A stretch of DNA of 64,000 nt from Helianthus annuus (Eukaryota; Streptophyta; Magnoliopsida; Asterales; Asteraceae). This document shows, in pieces, positions 12,921 to 22,643 of the stretch. The position numbers and the translations under genes are program-made. The stretch is from the NCBI RefSeq assembly GCF_002127325.2, contig NC_035448.2, positions 9,259,440 through 9,323,439 on the forward strand, read 5' to 3'. How positions within the stretch are numbered: the stretch's first letter is position 1; each line of letters begins with the position of its first letter. The notes under the pieces are model-generated. The model did no database searches, had not been told where the DNA came from, and was given only the letters and a program-made list of their open reading frames with translations.

Positions 12921-13616
12921 AGGGAGAGGATCATGAAAAAACTACATCTAAATGAGAAAACTAGAAAACTAACTAAAAACGCCTAAAAAAGCTAAAATAA
13001 TACCAAATTGTTTTTTTACATTTTTTTTATAAAAAATCGCTATTTTTTAAATATAAAAAAATTTCAAAAAAAAAAAAAAACTTATACTGCACATGTGCAT
13101 TATATGTGTACTACACATGTGTATTACATGCCTAAAATTAGTTTTTTGAGTCTAGTTTAGCTTTTAGGATTAGTTTTTTTGGAGGTTTAGAATTAGGATT
13201 AGGTTTTGGGTGGTGGTGGAGGGTTTAGGTTTTTTTTTTTTTTGGGGGGGTTAGGTTTTTTTTTCGGGTTTTGTTTAGGGTTTAGTTTTAGGTTTTCAGG
13301 AGGGGGTTGGGGGCGGGGGGTTAGGCTTTTGGTGGGAGGGTGAATTTAGGTTTTTGGGGAGGTGGGGGGGGGGGGGGAGAGGGGGTTAGGTTTTTGGGGG
13401 GTATCGGCGCGGGGTGGGTTAAGTGGTTTAGTCTTTCCGTATTAGTGCACATGTGCAGTACAACAACTTTTTTTTTGAAAAATTTTTTCCACACATAAAA
13501 AATAGCGATTTTTTATAAAAAATTGTAAAAGAAAAAAATTTGGTATGTTTTTTAGGCTTTTTTTAGTTAGCTTTTTTGTTTTCTCATTTAAACTAGTTTT
13601 CTCATGATCCATCCCC
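12921..13616. mobile_element. Inverted-repeat element 1 between TA tracts (696 bp)
   Basis: Left end GGGAGAGGATCATGAAAAAAC and right end (reverse complement GGGGATGGATCATGAGAAAAC) continue as ~145-bp imperfect inverted repeats that include AAAATCGCTATTTTT. The core (13190-13420) is T/G runs of TTAGGTTTTTGGGGG type. No ORF of note. A non-autonomous DNA element; superfamily not known to me. Confidence 0.75.
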
Positions 13617-13629
13617 ATATATATATATA
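13617..13629. repeat. Short TA tract
   Basis: TA run between inverted-repeat elements 1 and 2. Confidence 0.9.
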
Positions 13630-14860
13630 GGGTAAGGTTCATGCGAGAACCACCCTTATTGCGAGAAACGCGAGAACCAATGTGAACACAAAATAAAATC
13701 TAAAAAAAAATCAAAAAAGCACTCAAATTTTTTTTTAATATTTTTTAATAAAAAATCGCTATATTTCGTTCCCATAAAAAAAAAAAAACTTTTTTTTTCG
13801 AGTAACAGTTATCCATGCACATGTGCATATGTATCATTACTTCAACAAATTCGGTAATACGTTATCAGGAATAGACAATTGCACTTTAATTTACAATACC
13901 ATTAGTAATACACTACTTTTTACATTACCAATATTCAAAATGCACATGTACCTAATTAGGTATAACCATGATATAACGTGTTTTGGTACAAAAAGTTTGT
14001 GATTTTGAATGGAGAAGTAGACCCATATACATGTTTTTTGGTTAGTTATATCTAGTGGTTGATGGTTTGGTTATAGTTGTCAATTTTTTATGTAATATGT
14101 TGATTGGATGGTATAAATGGTGTTTACATACATGTAATAAAGTGAAAATATTGTTAATGGTATTGTATTATGGATGGTATGAGGTAATGGTATTGTATTA
14201 TGGATGGTAGGAGGTAATGGTAGTGTATTATGGATGGTATGATAGATGAAAGGGAAAGTGTATTTAAAGTGGTGTACCAAAACACCTTATTTCATGTTGA
14301 TACATATAAATGCTATGTGCATTTCTAATATTGGTAATGTAAAAAGTAGCGTATTACATATGGTAGTGTAAATGAAAGTGCAATTGTCTAATATATGTAA
14401 TGAATTACGGAATTTGTCAAAGAAATGACAAAAATGCACATGTGCATGCTTGTGTATTATGGATGGAATGATAGATGAAAGAGAAAGTAGTGTACCAAAA
14501 CACCTTATTTCCTGTTGATACATATAGATGCACATGTGCATTTCTAACATTGGTAATGTAAAAAATAGTGTATTACACGTAGTAGTGTAAATGAAAGTGC
14601 AATTGACTATTATTTGTAATGAATTACGGAATTTGACAAAGAAACGACACATATGCACATGTGCATGGATAACTGTTACTCAAAATTTTTTTTTTTGAAT
14701 TTTATTTTTATTTTTTTATTAACAAAATATAGCGCTTTTTTCAAAAAAAAATAAAAAAAAAATTTTGGGTGTTTTTAGATTTTTTTTAGGAATTACTGTT
14801 TGTGTTCACACTGGTTCTCGCGGTTCTCGCAATAAGGGGTGGTTCCTAACGGATCTTTGT

Positions 14861-14862
<2 letters not shown>
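13630..14862. mobile_element. Inverted-repeat element 2 between TA tracts (1233 bp)
   Basis: Left GGGTAAGGTTCATGCGAGAA and right (reverse complement GGACAAAGATCCGTTAGGAA) lead into inverted copies of AGAACCACC...GCGAGAACCAATGTGAACAC. A second internal symmetry runs from 13800-13960 to 14510-14665, and this arm is also directly duplicated at 14280-14450. The palindrome ATGCACATGTGCAT recurs. Short frames inside are not convincing genes. Confidence 0.75.

Positions 14863-14892
<30 letters not shown>
14863..14892. repeat. TA tract
   Basis: About 15 TA units between elements 2 and 3. Confidence 0.95.
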
Positions 14893-14895
<3 letters not shown>

Positions 14896-15219
14896 GATCG
14901 CTAAAATAAAAACCACCTCTAGTTGTAAGAACCATAGGAACCACTTTCTATCCTTTAGATCAAGAAGATGAATGGATAAGATTAAAAGTAAGAAAAATTA
15001 ATATTAAATACAATTTGTCTTATTATTTCTTTAATTTTTTAATCTAAAAGGGTAGTTTAGTAAAATAACACTTTTTTTGTCTTTTTGTCTTTATTATTTT
15101 TAATTACTTATTTGTTTTATTATATTACTTTTTAGTTTTATTATATTACTTTTTATTTTTTAAAAGATTTTTTTATTAAAAACAATTTTAAATTCAGATT
15201 TTTTGACAAAAAACAATTA

Positions 15220-15930
15220 ATTTTGCGCGCCGGTTTTTTACACGCCGTTTTTACGTCCGGCTTTTTTACGCGCCGTTTTTTTAGCGCCGTTTTTTAACGC
15301 ACCGTTTTTTTGCCCGGCTTTTCCACGCGCCGTTTTTTACGGCTGTTTTTTTAACGCGCCGTCTTTTTTACGTTTTACGTTAACTTTTTAACGTTTTACC
15401 GCGCCGTTTTTAACGTTTTACGTTTTTTGAAGTTTTTTAACGCGCCGTTTTTTCGAAGTTTTTTAACTCGACGTTTTTTTACGCGTTTTTACGCGCCGTT
15501 TTTTCAAGCGTCGTTTTTTTAAAACGCGCCGATTTTTTACACGCCGTTTTAAACGCGCCGTTTTTTCACTTTTTTTAACGCGCCCTTTTGTACACTTTTT
15601 ACGTTTTACGTTAAAATTTTTACGTTAAACTTTTTACGTTTTACGTAAAACTTACGTAAAACTTTTTACGTTTTACGTAAAACTTTTTACATTTTACGTT
15701 AAAATTTAAACTTTTTACTTTTTACGTAAAAGTTTTTACGTTTTATGTTAAACTTTTTACGTTTTTACGTAAAACTTTTTACGTTTTACGTAAAACTTTT
15801 TACGTTTTACGAAAAAACTTTTTACGTTTTACGTAAAACTTTTTACGTTTTACGTAAAACTTTTTACGTTTTACGTTTTTACGTTAAGAAGTTTACGTTT
15901 TACGTTAAAAAGTTTACGGTTTAACTTTTT
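15220..15930. repeat. ACGCGCCGTTTTTT / ACGTTTTACGTAAAAC array
   Basis: First half: more than ten degenerate copies of a short ACGCGCCGTTTTTT-type unit. Second half: a denser array of TTTTTACGTTTTACGTAAAAC, whose core TTTTACGTAAAA is palindromic. Non-coding. Confidence 0.85.
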
Positions 15931-17077
15931 TTTTACAAAAACTTTTTTACGCAAAAACGAACGCACACAGAAATCGCAAACTCGGGAAATGTCTCAGATA
16001 TATCGTTATCATCATCGACTAGGGTGGAAAATTAAAAAAGCGATGACATCAAAACAAAGTCAATCTCGAAAAAAAACGGGGTTTGGCTCAGATTAACTGA
16101 TAATCAAAAGGCTGCAAAAGAGGGGTTGCAGGTTTAAAAAACCTACCCTCCGCCATCCTTGCCGCGCCATCATCATCAAAATCGACGTTTTTATTTTTCT
16201 CATCATTGCCACCCGCATCCAACATATCAACCCCACCAAAGTCCCACTGATCAAAGAACAAATCCAACAAATATAATCAAAACAAAAGTCCACAGAGTTC
16301 ATCAGACCCACTAGTCCAAGAAAACAGCACCACCGGACACCGCTGTACACAAATCGAAGAACAAATCCAACAAAAATATAATCAAAACAAACAAGATGTA
16401 CAGGTAAAAAAATCCAACAGAAACAAAAATCGAACCTTTGGACCCCTACCAGCCACCTGCACTAGCAACGACTACCGAAGACATGTAATCAAGCCAATAA
16501 AAACCTAAAGACTCATCGGAGTCGATGCCGGCGGTGGTTGTTCCGGCCAACAAAACCAAAGACTCACCGACTACCTCCGCCCCCACCATCACCCATCACC
16601 CTCTGTCTTCCAACCAACCACATCCCACCACTGTCTTCCACCACCTACCAACCACCTCCCACCACCGACCAAACACCTCCCACCATCGCCTCGCCACCGA
16701 ACAAAACGCCACCACCATAACACCCGTCGCCCACCTCTGCCAAGACACCACCGCCAGCGGCATATTAACCACCAAATGACATCACCATAACGACATCCCT
16801 CAAACCGTCATCACAAAAAAATCCCCAAAAAAACTCAAATAAAAAGACAGAGAGTAGCAGATCCCATGTCTAAAGAGAGATAGAGAGAAAACATATCTTT
16901 GGCGATGGATGCAGCGGCGGAGGGGTGGTTGTGGGGCGGTGGAGACGGCGTAGAGGAAGGGAGGCTGGTGCTTGTCGCCGGAAATCAGAGGGGGGGGGGC
17001 TGCCGTTCAGTTCTGTAACAATGGGGGCGTTGGGTGGTCAGATCTCCGGCTCCAGTCGCCGGTTTCTTCACCGATGG

Positions 17078-17078
<1 letters not shown>

Positions 17079-17123
<45 letters not shown>
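17079..17123. repeat. (GA)n microsatellite
   Basis: About 22 GA units inside element 3. Confidence 0.95.
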
Positions 17124-17127
<4 letters not shown>

Positions 17128-17475
17128 TGAGGTAGCAGATTTTTGGTGTGTGTTGTCTGTAGATATTATCGAGTGGAGAGGAGGAGTAAATTAGGTGGGT
17201 GTTGTTTTAGGGTTTTCAAAAATTGAAGAAAGGAAGAGTAGAGGGTTTTTAAAAAAAATGAAGAAAGGAGAGAGACTACTACAACTATTAATGAGGAGAT
17301 GGAGTTTTTAAAATGGTGGAGGAGAGAGACTACTGGCAACTATTAATGAGGAGAGAGGGTGGGGAATGACATTTGGAGTAAATGACCATAATACCCTTTG
17401 GGGTGTCACAATCTAATTGGTTGAGATTGGTTCTCACGGTTCTTACAACTGGAGGGGGTTCTTATTTTAGCGGCC

Positions 17476-17628
17476 CTATATGTATGTATATATATATATA
17501 TGTATGTATGTATATATATATATATGTATGTATGTATATATATATATATGTATGTATGTATATATATATATGTATGTATGTATATATACATATATATATA
17601 TATTTATATATATATATATATATATATA
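17476..17628. repeat. TA/TATG microsatellite
   Basis: Alternating (TA)n and TGTATGTATG blocks repeated about four times between elements 3 and 4. Confidence 0.95.
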
Positions 17629-18410
17629 GGGAGAAGATCATGCGAGAACCACCTCTTATTGTGAGAACCGCGAGAACCAATGTGAACACACCAAAAATGC
17701 CTAAAAATAGCTAAAAATCACATAAAAAAATTTTTTTTGATTTTTTTAATATTTTTTAGGTTAAAATCGCTACTTTTCGAAGCAAAAAATTTTTTTTGCT
17801 TCGAAAAGTAGCGATTTTAACCTAAAAAATATTAAAAAAATCAAAAAAAAAATTTTTAGATTTTTTTTTGATTTTTTTAGATTTTTTTAGATTTTTTTAG
17901 GTTTTTTGGGGGTTTAGTTTTTAGCATTTTAGCTTGGGTGGAGGGGGGGTTAGGTTTTTGGGGGGGTGGGGGAGGGGGGTTTAGGTTTTTTTTGGGGGGG
18001 GGGGGGTGGGGGTTAGGTTTTTTTTAGTTTTTTTTAGGTTTTTTTAGGTTTTTTTTAGCTTGGGGGGGGGGTTTAGGTTTTTTTTTTGGGGGGGGGGGGT
18101 TAGGTTTTTTTTGGGGGGGGGGGGTTTAGGTTTTTGGGGGGGGGGGGGTTTAGGTTTTTGGGGGGGGGGGGTGGGGGTTAGGTTTTTTTTAGGTTTTTTT
18201 AGGTTTTTTTAGCTTGGGGGGGGTTAGGTTTTGGGGGGGGGGTTAGGTTTTTTTTGGGTGGGGGGGGGTGGGGGGTTTAGGTTTTTGGGGGGGGGGGGGT
18301 TGGGGGTTAGGTTTTTTTAGGTTTTTTTTTAGGTTTTTTAGCTATTTTAGGTTGTGTTCACATTGGTTCTCAAGGTTCTCACAATAAGGGTGGTTCTCGC
18401 ATGAGCTCCT

Positions 18411-18413
<3 letters not shown>
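17629..18413. mobile_element. Inverted-repeat element 4 between TA tracts (785 bp)
   Basis: Left GGGAGAAGATCATGCGAGAA and right (reverse complement GGGAGGAGCTCATGCGAGAA) run into AACCACC..TTATTGTGAGAACC...GAACCAATGTGAACAC inverted repeats, closely like element 2. Contains a perfect hairpin (17738-17850) and a long T/G-rich core (17890-18335) of TTAGGTTTTTTGGGGGG units. Confidence 0.8.

Positions 18414-18460
<47 letters not shown>
18414..18460. repeat. TA tract
   Basis: About 23 TA units between elements 4 and 5. Confidence 0.95.
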
Positions 18461-18464
<4 letters not shown>

Positions 18465-18671
18465 GAGTGAACACTAGTGTAGCTTGCGAACTGAGTGAAC
18501 TAATCCTGGCCATACACGTGTGTAGATCAATAGCCAGGATTTGATGTTGAAATACACTAGTGTATTTTACGATTTAATGATGAGATCCTGGCCATACACG
18601 TGTGTAGATCAATGACCAGGATTTGTTCACTCAGTTCGCAAATACACTAGTGTTCACTTTAGAACCCCACC
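18461..18671. mobile_element. MITE 5, near-palindromic, between TA tracts (211 bp)
   Basis: Arms GTGAACACTAGTGTA..GCGAACTGAGTGAAC are inverted at the two ends, and CCTGGCCATACACGTGTGTA with GATCAATRRCCAGGAT occurs in both halves. Almost the whole element folds back. Non-coding. Unrelated in sequence to elements 1-4. Confidence 0.8.
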
Positions 18672-18694
18672 ATATATATATATATATATATATA
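18672..18694. repeat. TA tract
   Basis: About 11 TA units between MITEs 5 and 6. Confidence 0.95.
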
Positions 18695-19100
18695 GGGGGA
18701 GTTGGCTACAAAGTCCATTTTTCCTACAAAGTGTAAATAGTCATAAAACACCATAATGTCAACCATAAAACACACTCAAAACCCACAATTAACATAGTGG
18801 AGATTACTAAAACCCCATATTTGTGGATTTTGTGTTGTGTTTTGGATGATAAGACTTTGATTATCGAAGGACTGATATTAGTGTGTTTTATGTTGATTAT
18901 CATGTTGTGTTTTATATTCATAGTTGTATGATGGTGTGTTTAGAGTTTTTAAGGACTGTTAGGGTTTGGATAGTTTGGTTATTGTGTTTTAATGATCTTC
19001 ATCGTGTTATTTGTGGGTTTTGAGTGTGTTTTATGGTTGAAATTGTGGTGTTTTATGACTTTGTACACTTTGTAGGAAAAATAGACTTTGTAGCCGAACC
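18695..19100. mobile_element. MITE 6, right end cut by element E (406 bp)
   Basis: About 90-bp inverted repeats: GGCTACAAAGTC.ATTTTTCC, TACAAAGTGTA, GTCATAAAACACCA and CATAAAACACACTCAAAACC occur at both ends. The last few bases and the right TA flank are missing because the LTR of element E begins at 19101. Confidence 0.8.
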
Positions 19101-20191
19101 TGTCGCAACCCCCGTCACCTAACAACACGAGAACGGGTGGTCGCGACTAGTTTCAGTGGCATCGGTGTTTATCAGTTTAGCAGCGGAATTACATCAGGAC
19201 CGTAGTTAGGAAATATTTTATCAGAGTAAAATACCACACTTTTATAATATTAAACATGTGGGAAAATCCCCAGTTTTAAGTACACACATTTTCATAGGGA
19301 TAAACCCTATTTTATTTAAATAAAAACATCTATTTTTTTAGGTAACTTTATAGCCACTTTTCCAAGCCTTCAGTGCTGTCCAGCTGGCTTCTATTTGGTT
19401 TTCACATTTTGTTACCTGAAACGCATTTAAAAACATTTTGTCAGTGGGAAATACTGGTGAGTGAATTCCAGTTTAATCAAGATAAGTAAAACCGTTTTAC
19501 AGTATTGAGGGCGGTCGCGCAATTACATTTGTTTCCATCTACTTTAATTACCAGCCACGGTACTGTCAACCTGACTTGTGGTCATGTTCTACTCACAATG
19601 TAGTAACAAATTTTGTATACAAAACCCCAACATACCGACGATAATTGTAGAATACAAATACTCATTAACTGTTTATTATTATGTTTAATGTTTGAGTTTT
19701 TGTAAAAACAGTTTGCAAAAAGTAGATTACTCACATTGCTGTCTTAGGGGTTTCCTGGTGATTATCTATTAATTACACAAATGCACACGTGTTAGTATAA
19801 TAACCCAATTTTTACATTAGTAATACCCTCTCCGAGACGGTATTCCAACGACTACGTCGGGCAGAACCACGACAGCCGTTACGGAACCCTAGATCAATCG
19901 GGCAGCGTATCTAATACGTAATCGGGGCTTATGATACTTACAACGAGGCAGAACTTTGTTAATTGGGGGGGGGGTATAATGACCGGGTATAGAGCCTACA
20001 CTATAGAAATTTGAGAGAGAAAGAGAATTTTGAACGATTTCAATTGAAACCGATCGACCCTATTTATAGTGCTGATACAGCACTTCCTCGCGCCCCGCGA
20101 TAGACGAAGACAAAGTCTTCGCGGCCCGCGACGTAGGTCGGGTAGGCCCTAGCCTTGACTGGTCACACGCATAGGCTCGACACGACACTGC
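19101..20191 (-). repeat. 3' LTR of E, distal part
   Basis: Begins TGTCGCAACCCCC at 19101 and is broken at 20191 by element C; the other part is 27278-27504. TATA-like TATAAATA reads on the minus strand at 20061-20068. CGCG-rich palindromic repeats (CGCGGCCCGCG type) lie at 20086-20142, upstream of the TATA in LTR orientation. Total LTR about 1.31 kb. Confidence 0.75.
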
Positions 20192-20657
20192 TGTAGGATC
20201 GTTTTCAGACCCGAACGAGTCGATCAGAAGAGTAATTCACCAAAACAAGAGGCAGAAACAAGTGTTTCGGTGTTATTTCAGCCGTATTCACTTTAAACTG
20301 TTGATTTTATTGATATACAATCCTTTTAGAAGCACGACAACACTTCGGCAGCACTTCGTGACAAACCGGAAGACAACGATTATGATTTTGCTCCAAGCAA
20401 CCTATTTATAGGCGTTCCTATTCCGCTTGAACATGTTATGTCCAATTCAAGCGGAATCACAATGTTATATCTCGAGCGGAATCAGACTTGTAAGCTCGAG
20501 CAGAATCAGAATTAAATGAGATTTCGCTTGAAATGACAAGAGGTCATTTCAAGCGGAATCACTTACAAATACCAATTTCTTGATTCCCGAGCCCTAATCT
20601 ACCTATATCTATACAAGACTCTATACAAGAAGAAGTCGACAGACGGACGCACCAACA
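20192..20657 (-). repeat. 3' LTR of C
   Basis: 466 bp. Minus-strand TATAAATA at 20403-20410. Upstream of it are inverted copies of TTCCGCTTGAA / TTCAAGCGGAA (20425-20560). Confidence 0.9.
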
Positions 20658-20670
20658 AACTCCCACTCGG
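20658..20670 (-). other. Polypurine tract of C
   Basis: Minus-strand CCGAGTGGGAGTT directly before the 3' LTR; plus-strand DNA priming site. Confidence 0.7.
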
Positions 20671-22640
20671 ATGTTGACGGAGTCTTCAGTGTCGAGTCTT
20701 TGGTTGTCAAACCTTCAGCCTTTATCAGTTTTCGTGCTTCTCTCTGAAGTATTCTCCATTGTAAGCATCCTTACTCAATCTCTATCATCAACAAATTCCT
20801 CTCCCTCGAATGTTGAATCTTTAAAATCCATTAGCATCAGTAATCTTAGGATCAGAACCTGGCACTTTGTTCTTCAGACTCTCCCTCTCAATCTGCTGAG
20901 ATCGTAGTCTGGAAATCACAGCTTCAAGATCATTGCCTAGCTCTTATCCTGCACAAATCTTTACCCAACACATAAGTTTCTCAAAGTTTAAATCGTTTAA
21001 AGTTTAGAAACCATTTGCAAGAAACATTCAAAAATGATTTATTCTTTGAACACCACTTATAAAATACAATCACTTTCACACACTCTTTATCCAAACCTGT
21101 TCATCAAGTTTAGCACTTGGAATTTCAAAAATTAGCTTTTCAAACAATATTTGTAGAAAATATTTTTGGATTTTTCAAAAAATTATGCTAAAACACACTA
21201 AAATCTTTTTGGATTTTTGAATGAATATAAATGCAGTAAAGAAAATATTTATAAACAATATTTTTGTGAGTTCGTGCAAGAGGATCATATCAGTTTTGAA
21301 ACAAATCACCAACACCATTAAGCTTGATTTCATTTTAAGTTTTAAACAATTCACCTAGATTGTCAGTGTATTGGTCCATTTAAATTTTCACACAAATTTC
21401 AACTGTTCCGAGATATGAGATTAATGTTTTAGATACTTAAACTTATTCGCGTGTCCCACCACTTGAATATACTCCCATATCCAGATCCCAATATTCAGTC
21501 TTACAGGTGAGTATACCACAGATGATATCTGTAAAAGGGTTAGATGCGAAACTGTGAGAGCTAAGGTCAGAACTTCCGTTCAGCAGAGAGATGACGGCTC
21601 GACTTTAGGTGTGTCCCCTTTAGGGGATCTTTTCTTCAATAGCAATGATTATCATTTTTATTGTTTCATCATTTTTGCTGAGGGTTGTGCTATGTCTCAA
21701 GCATTTGCAGAAAGTATTATACGGGGACTAGGTCAGAATTTCCATTCAGCAGAAGTCCCGGAATAATACCCCAGATATCACTGAGTATAAAGACCTAGTA
21801 TCTCAGAAAGAGGGACCTTTCAAACAAGATTTCGGGGGTTACCCATATGTCCAAGAAATGTTACCCACGACATAAGCAAGTTTGAAATTTAGGTTTATAT
21901 CTCGTCACAATCTACTAAATGTGCAAAAACCTACTGGCACATCCACAACGAGATTGTTTATCACATTTTTACTATACATTTCTGTAGCGTATTGTGATAG
22001 TCCACTGGTTTACTATCATTTCCTCTTATATGCAACAAAAACTCATTTTTCATTATATCATGTTTTTTGCTTTTTCAAATTTTTAATGTTTTTGGATTTT
22101 CTGAAAAATCATTACTCCCCCATAAAATTCAACCACATTTAAAGAAATTTGAAAACAAACTGTACAAGAACATGACAACTAATATGAATCGCCTCAATTC
22201 TCCATCCACTTGGTATAAACAATCAGAACTCCCACTCACAACAAACTATTTTCCCATTATGATTTCAAAACACTTAAGTTTGTTTTAATCAAAATGGTTT
22301 TTCCGGAAAATCAGTTTTGTTGATTTTACCACTTGTAGTAAATGGGGATCAAGTCATCACATTGTTTACCAATCTTTTAAATGATAGTTAACTCAAGTTC
22401 AAATTAATGACCTTGACTAACTTCTTGAAAGATAAAAAAAACAAACACTTGTAAACATGCTTTTCAACCAATTACCACTGATGGTTGAATTCTCAATATG
22501 CCGATTCCTACTCCACACTTACCAACCTGGGAGTTCCGGCGATTCATACTTCTCAATTTTAACCCATTTTTTAAAAAAAATTCAAGAATGATGCTGATTC
22601 ATGCTCCGCGATTACCATCTTGGGAGCTCCGGAAGTCAGA
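20671..22640 (-). other. Non-coding 3' region of C where pol would be expected
   Basis: Nearly 2 kb without a supported ORF on either strand and without any protease, integrase or RT motif that I can find. Short frames here have no family resemblance. Confidence 0.65.
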
Positions 22641-22643
22641 TTT

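Larger units (their letters stand above)
14893..17475. mobile_element. Inverted-repeat element 3 between TA tracts (2583 bp)
   Basis: Left CGCTAAAATAAAAACCACCT and right (reverse complement CCGCTAAAATAAGAACCCCC) give ~45-bp inverted ends with GTAAGAACC..GAACCA, the same layout as elements 2 and 4. The interior holds a low-complexity array (15220-15930), a GC-richer stretch with triplet-like ACC/GGT repeats (16440-17060) and a (GA)n run (17079-17123). The GC-rich stretch could be captured host DNA. No transposase seen. Confidence 0.7.

Noticed and set aside
13190..13420. Interstitial telomere block
   Set aside because: Only a few exact TTTAGGG units; mostly variable T and G runs inside a mobile element.
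16525..16779. Thr/Pro/His-rich ORF in inverted-repeat element 3
   Set aside because: GC-rich triplet-like composition, overlapping frames, no domain. At most captured host DNA, not a supported gene.
17382..17714. YIYIYI-rich ORFs at TA/TATG tracts
   Set aside because: Translated microsatellite, both strands open.
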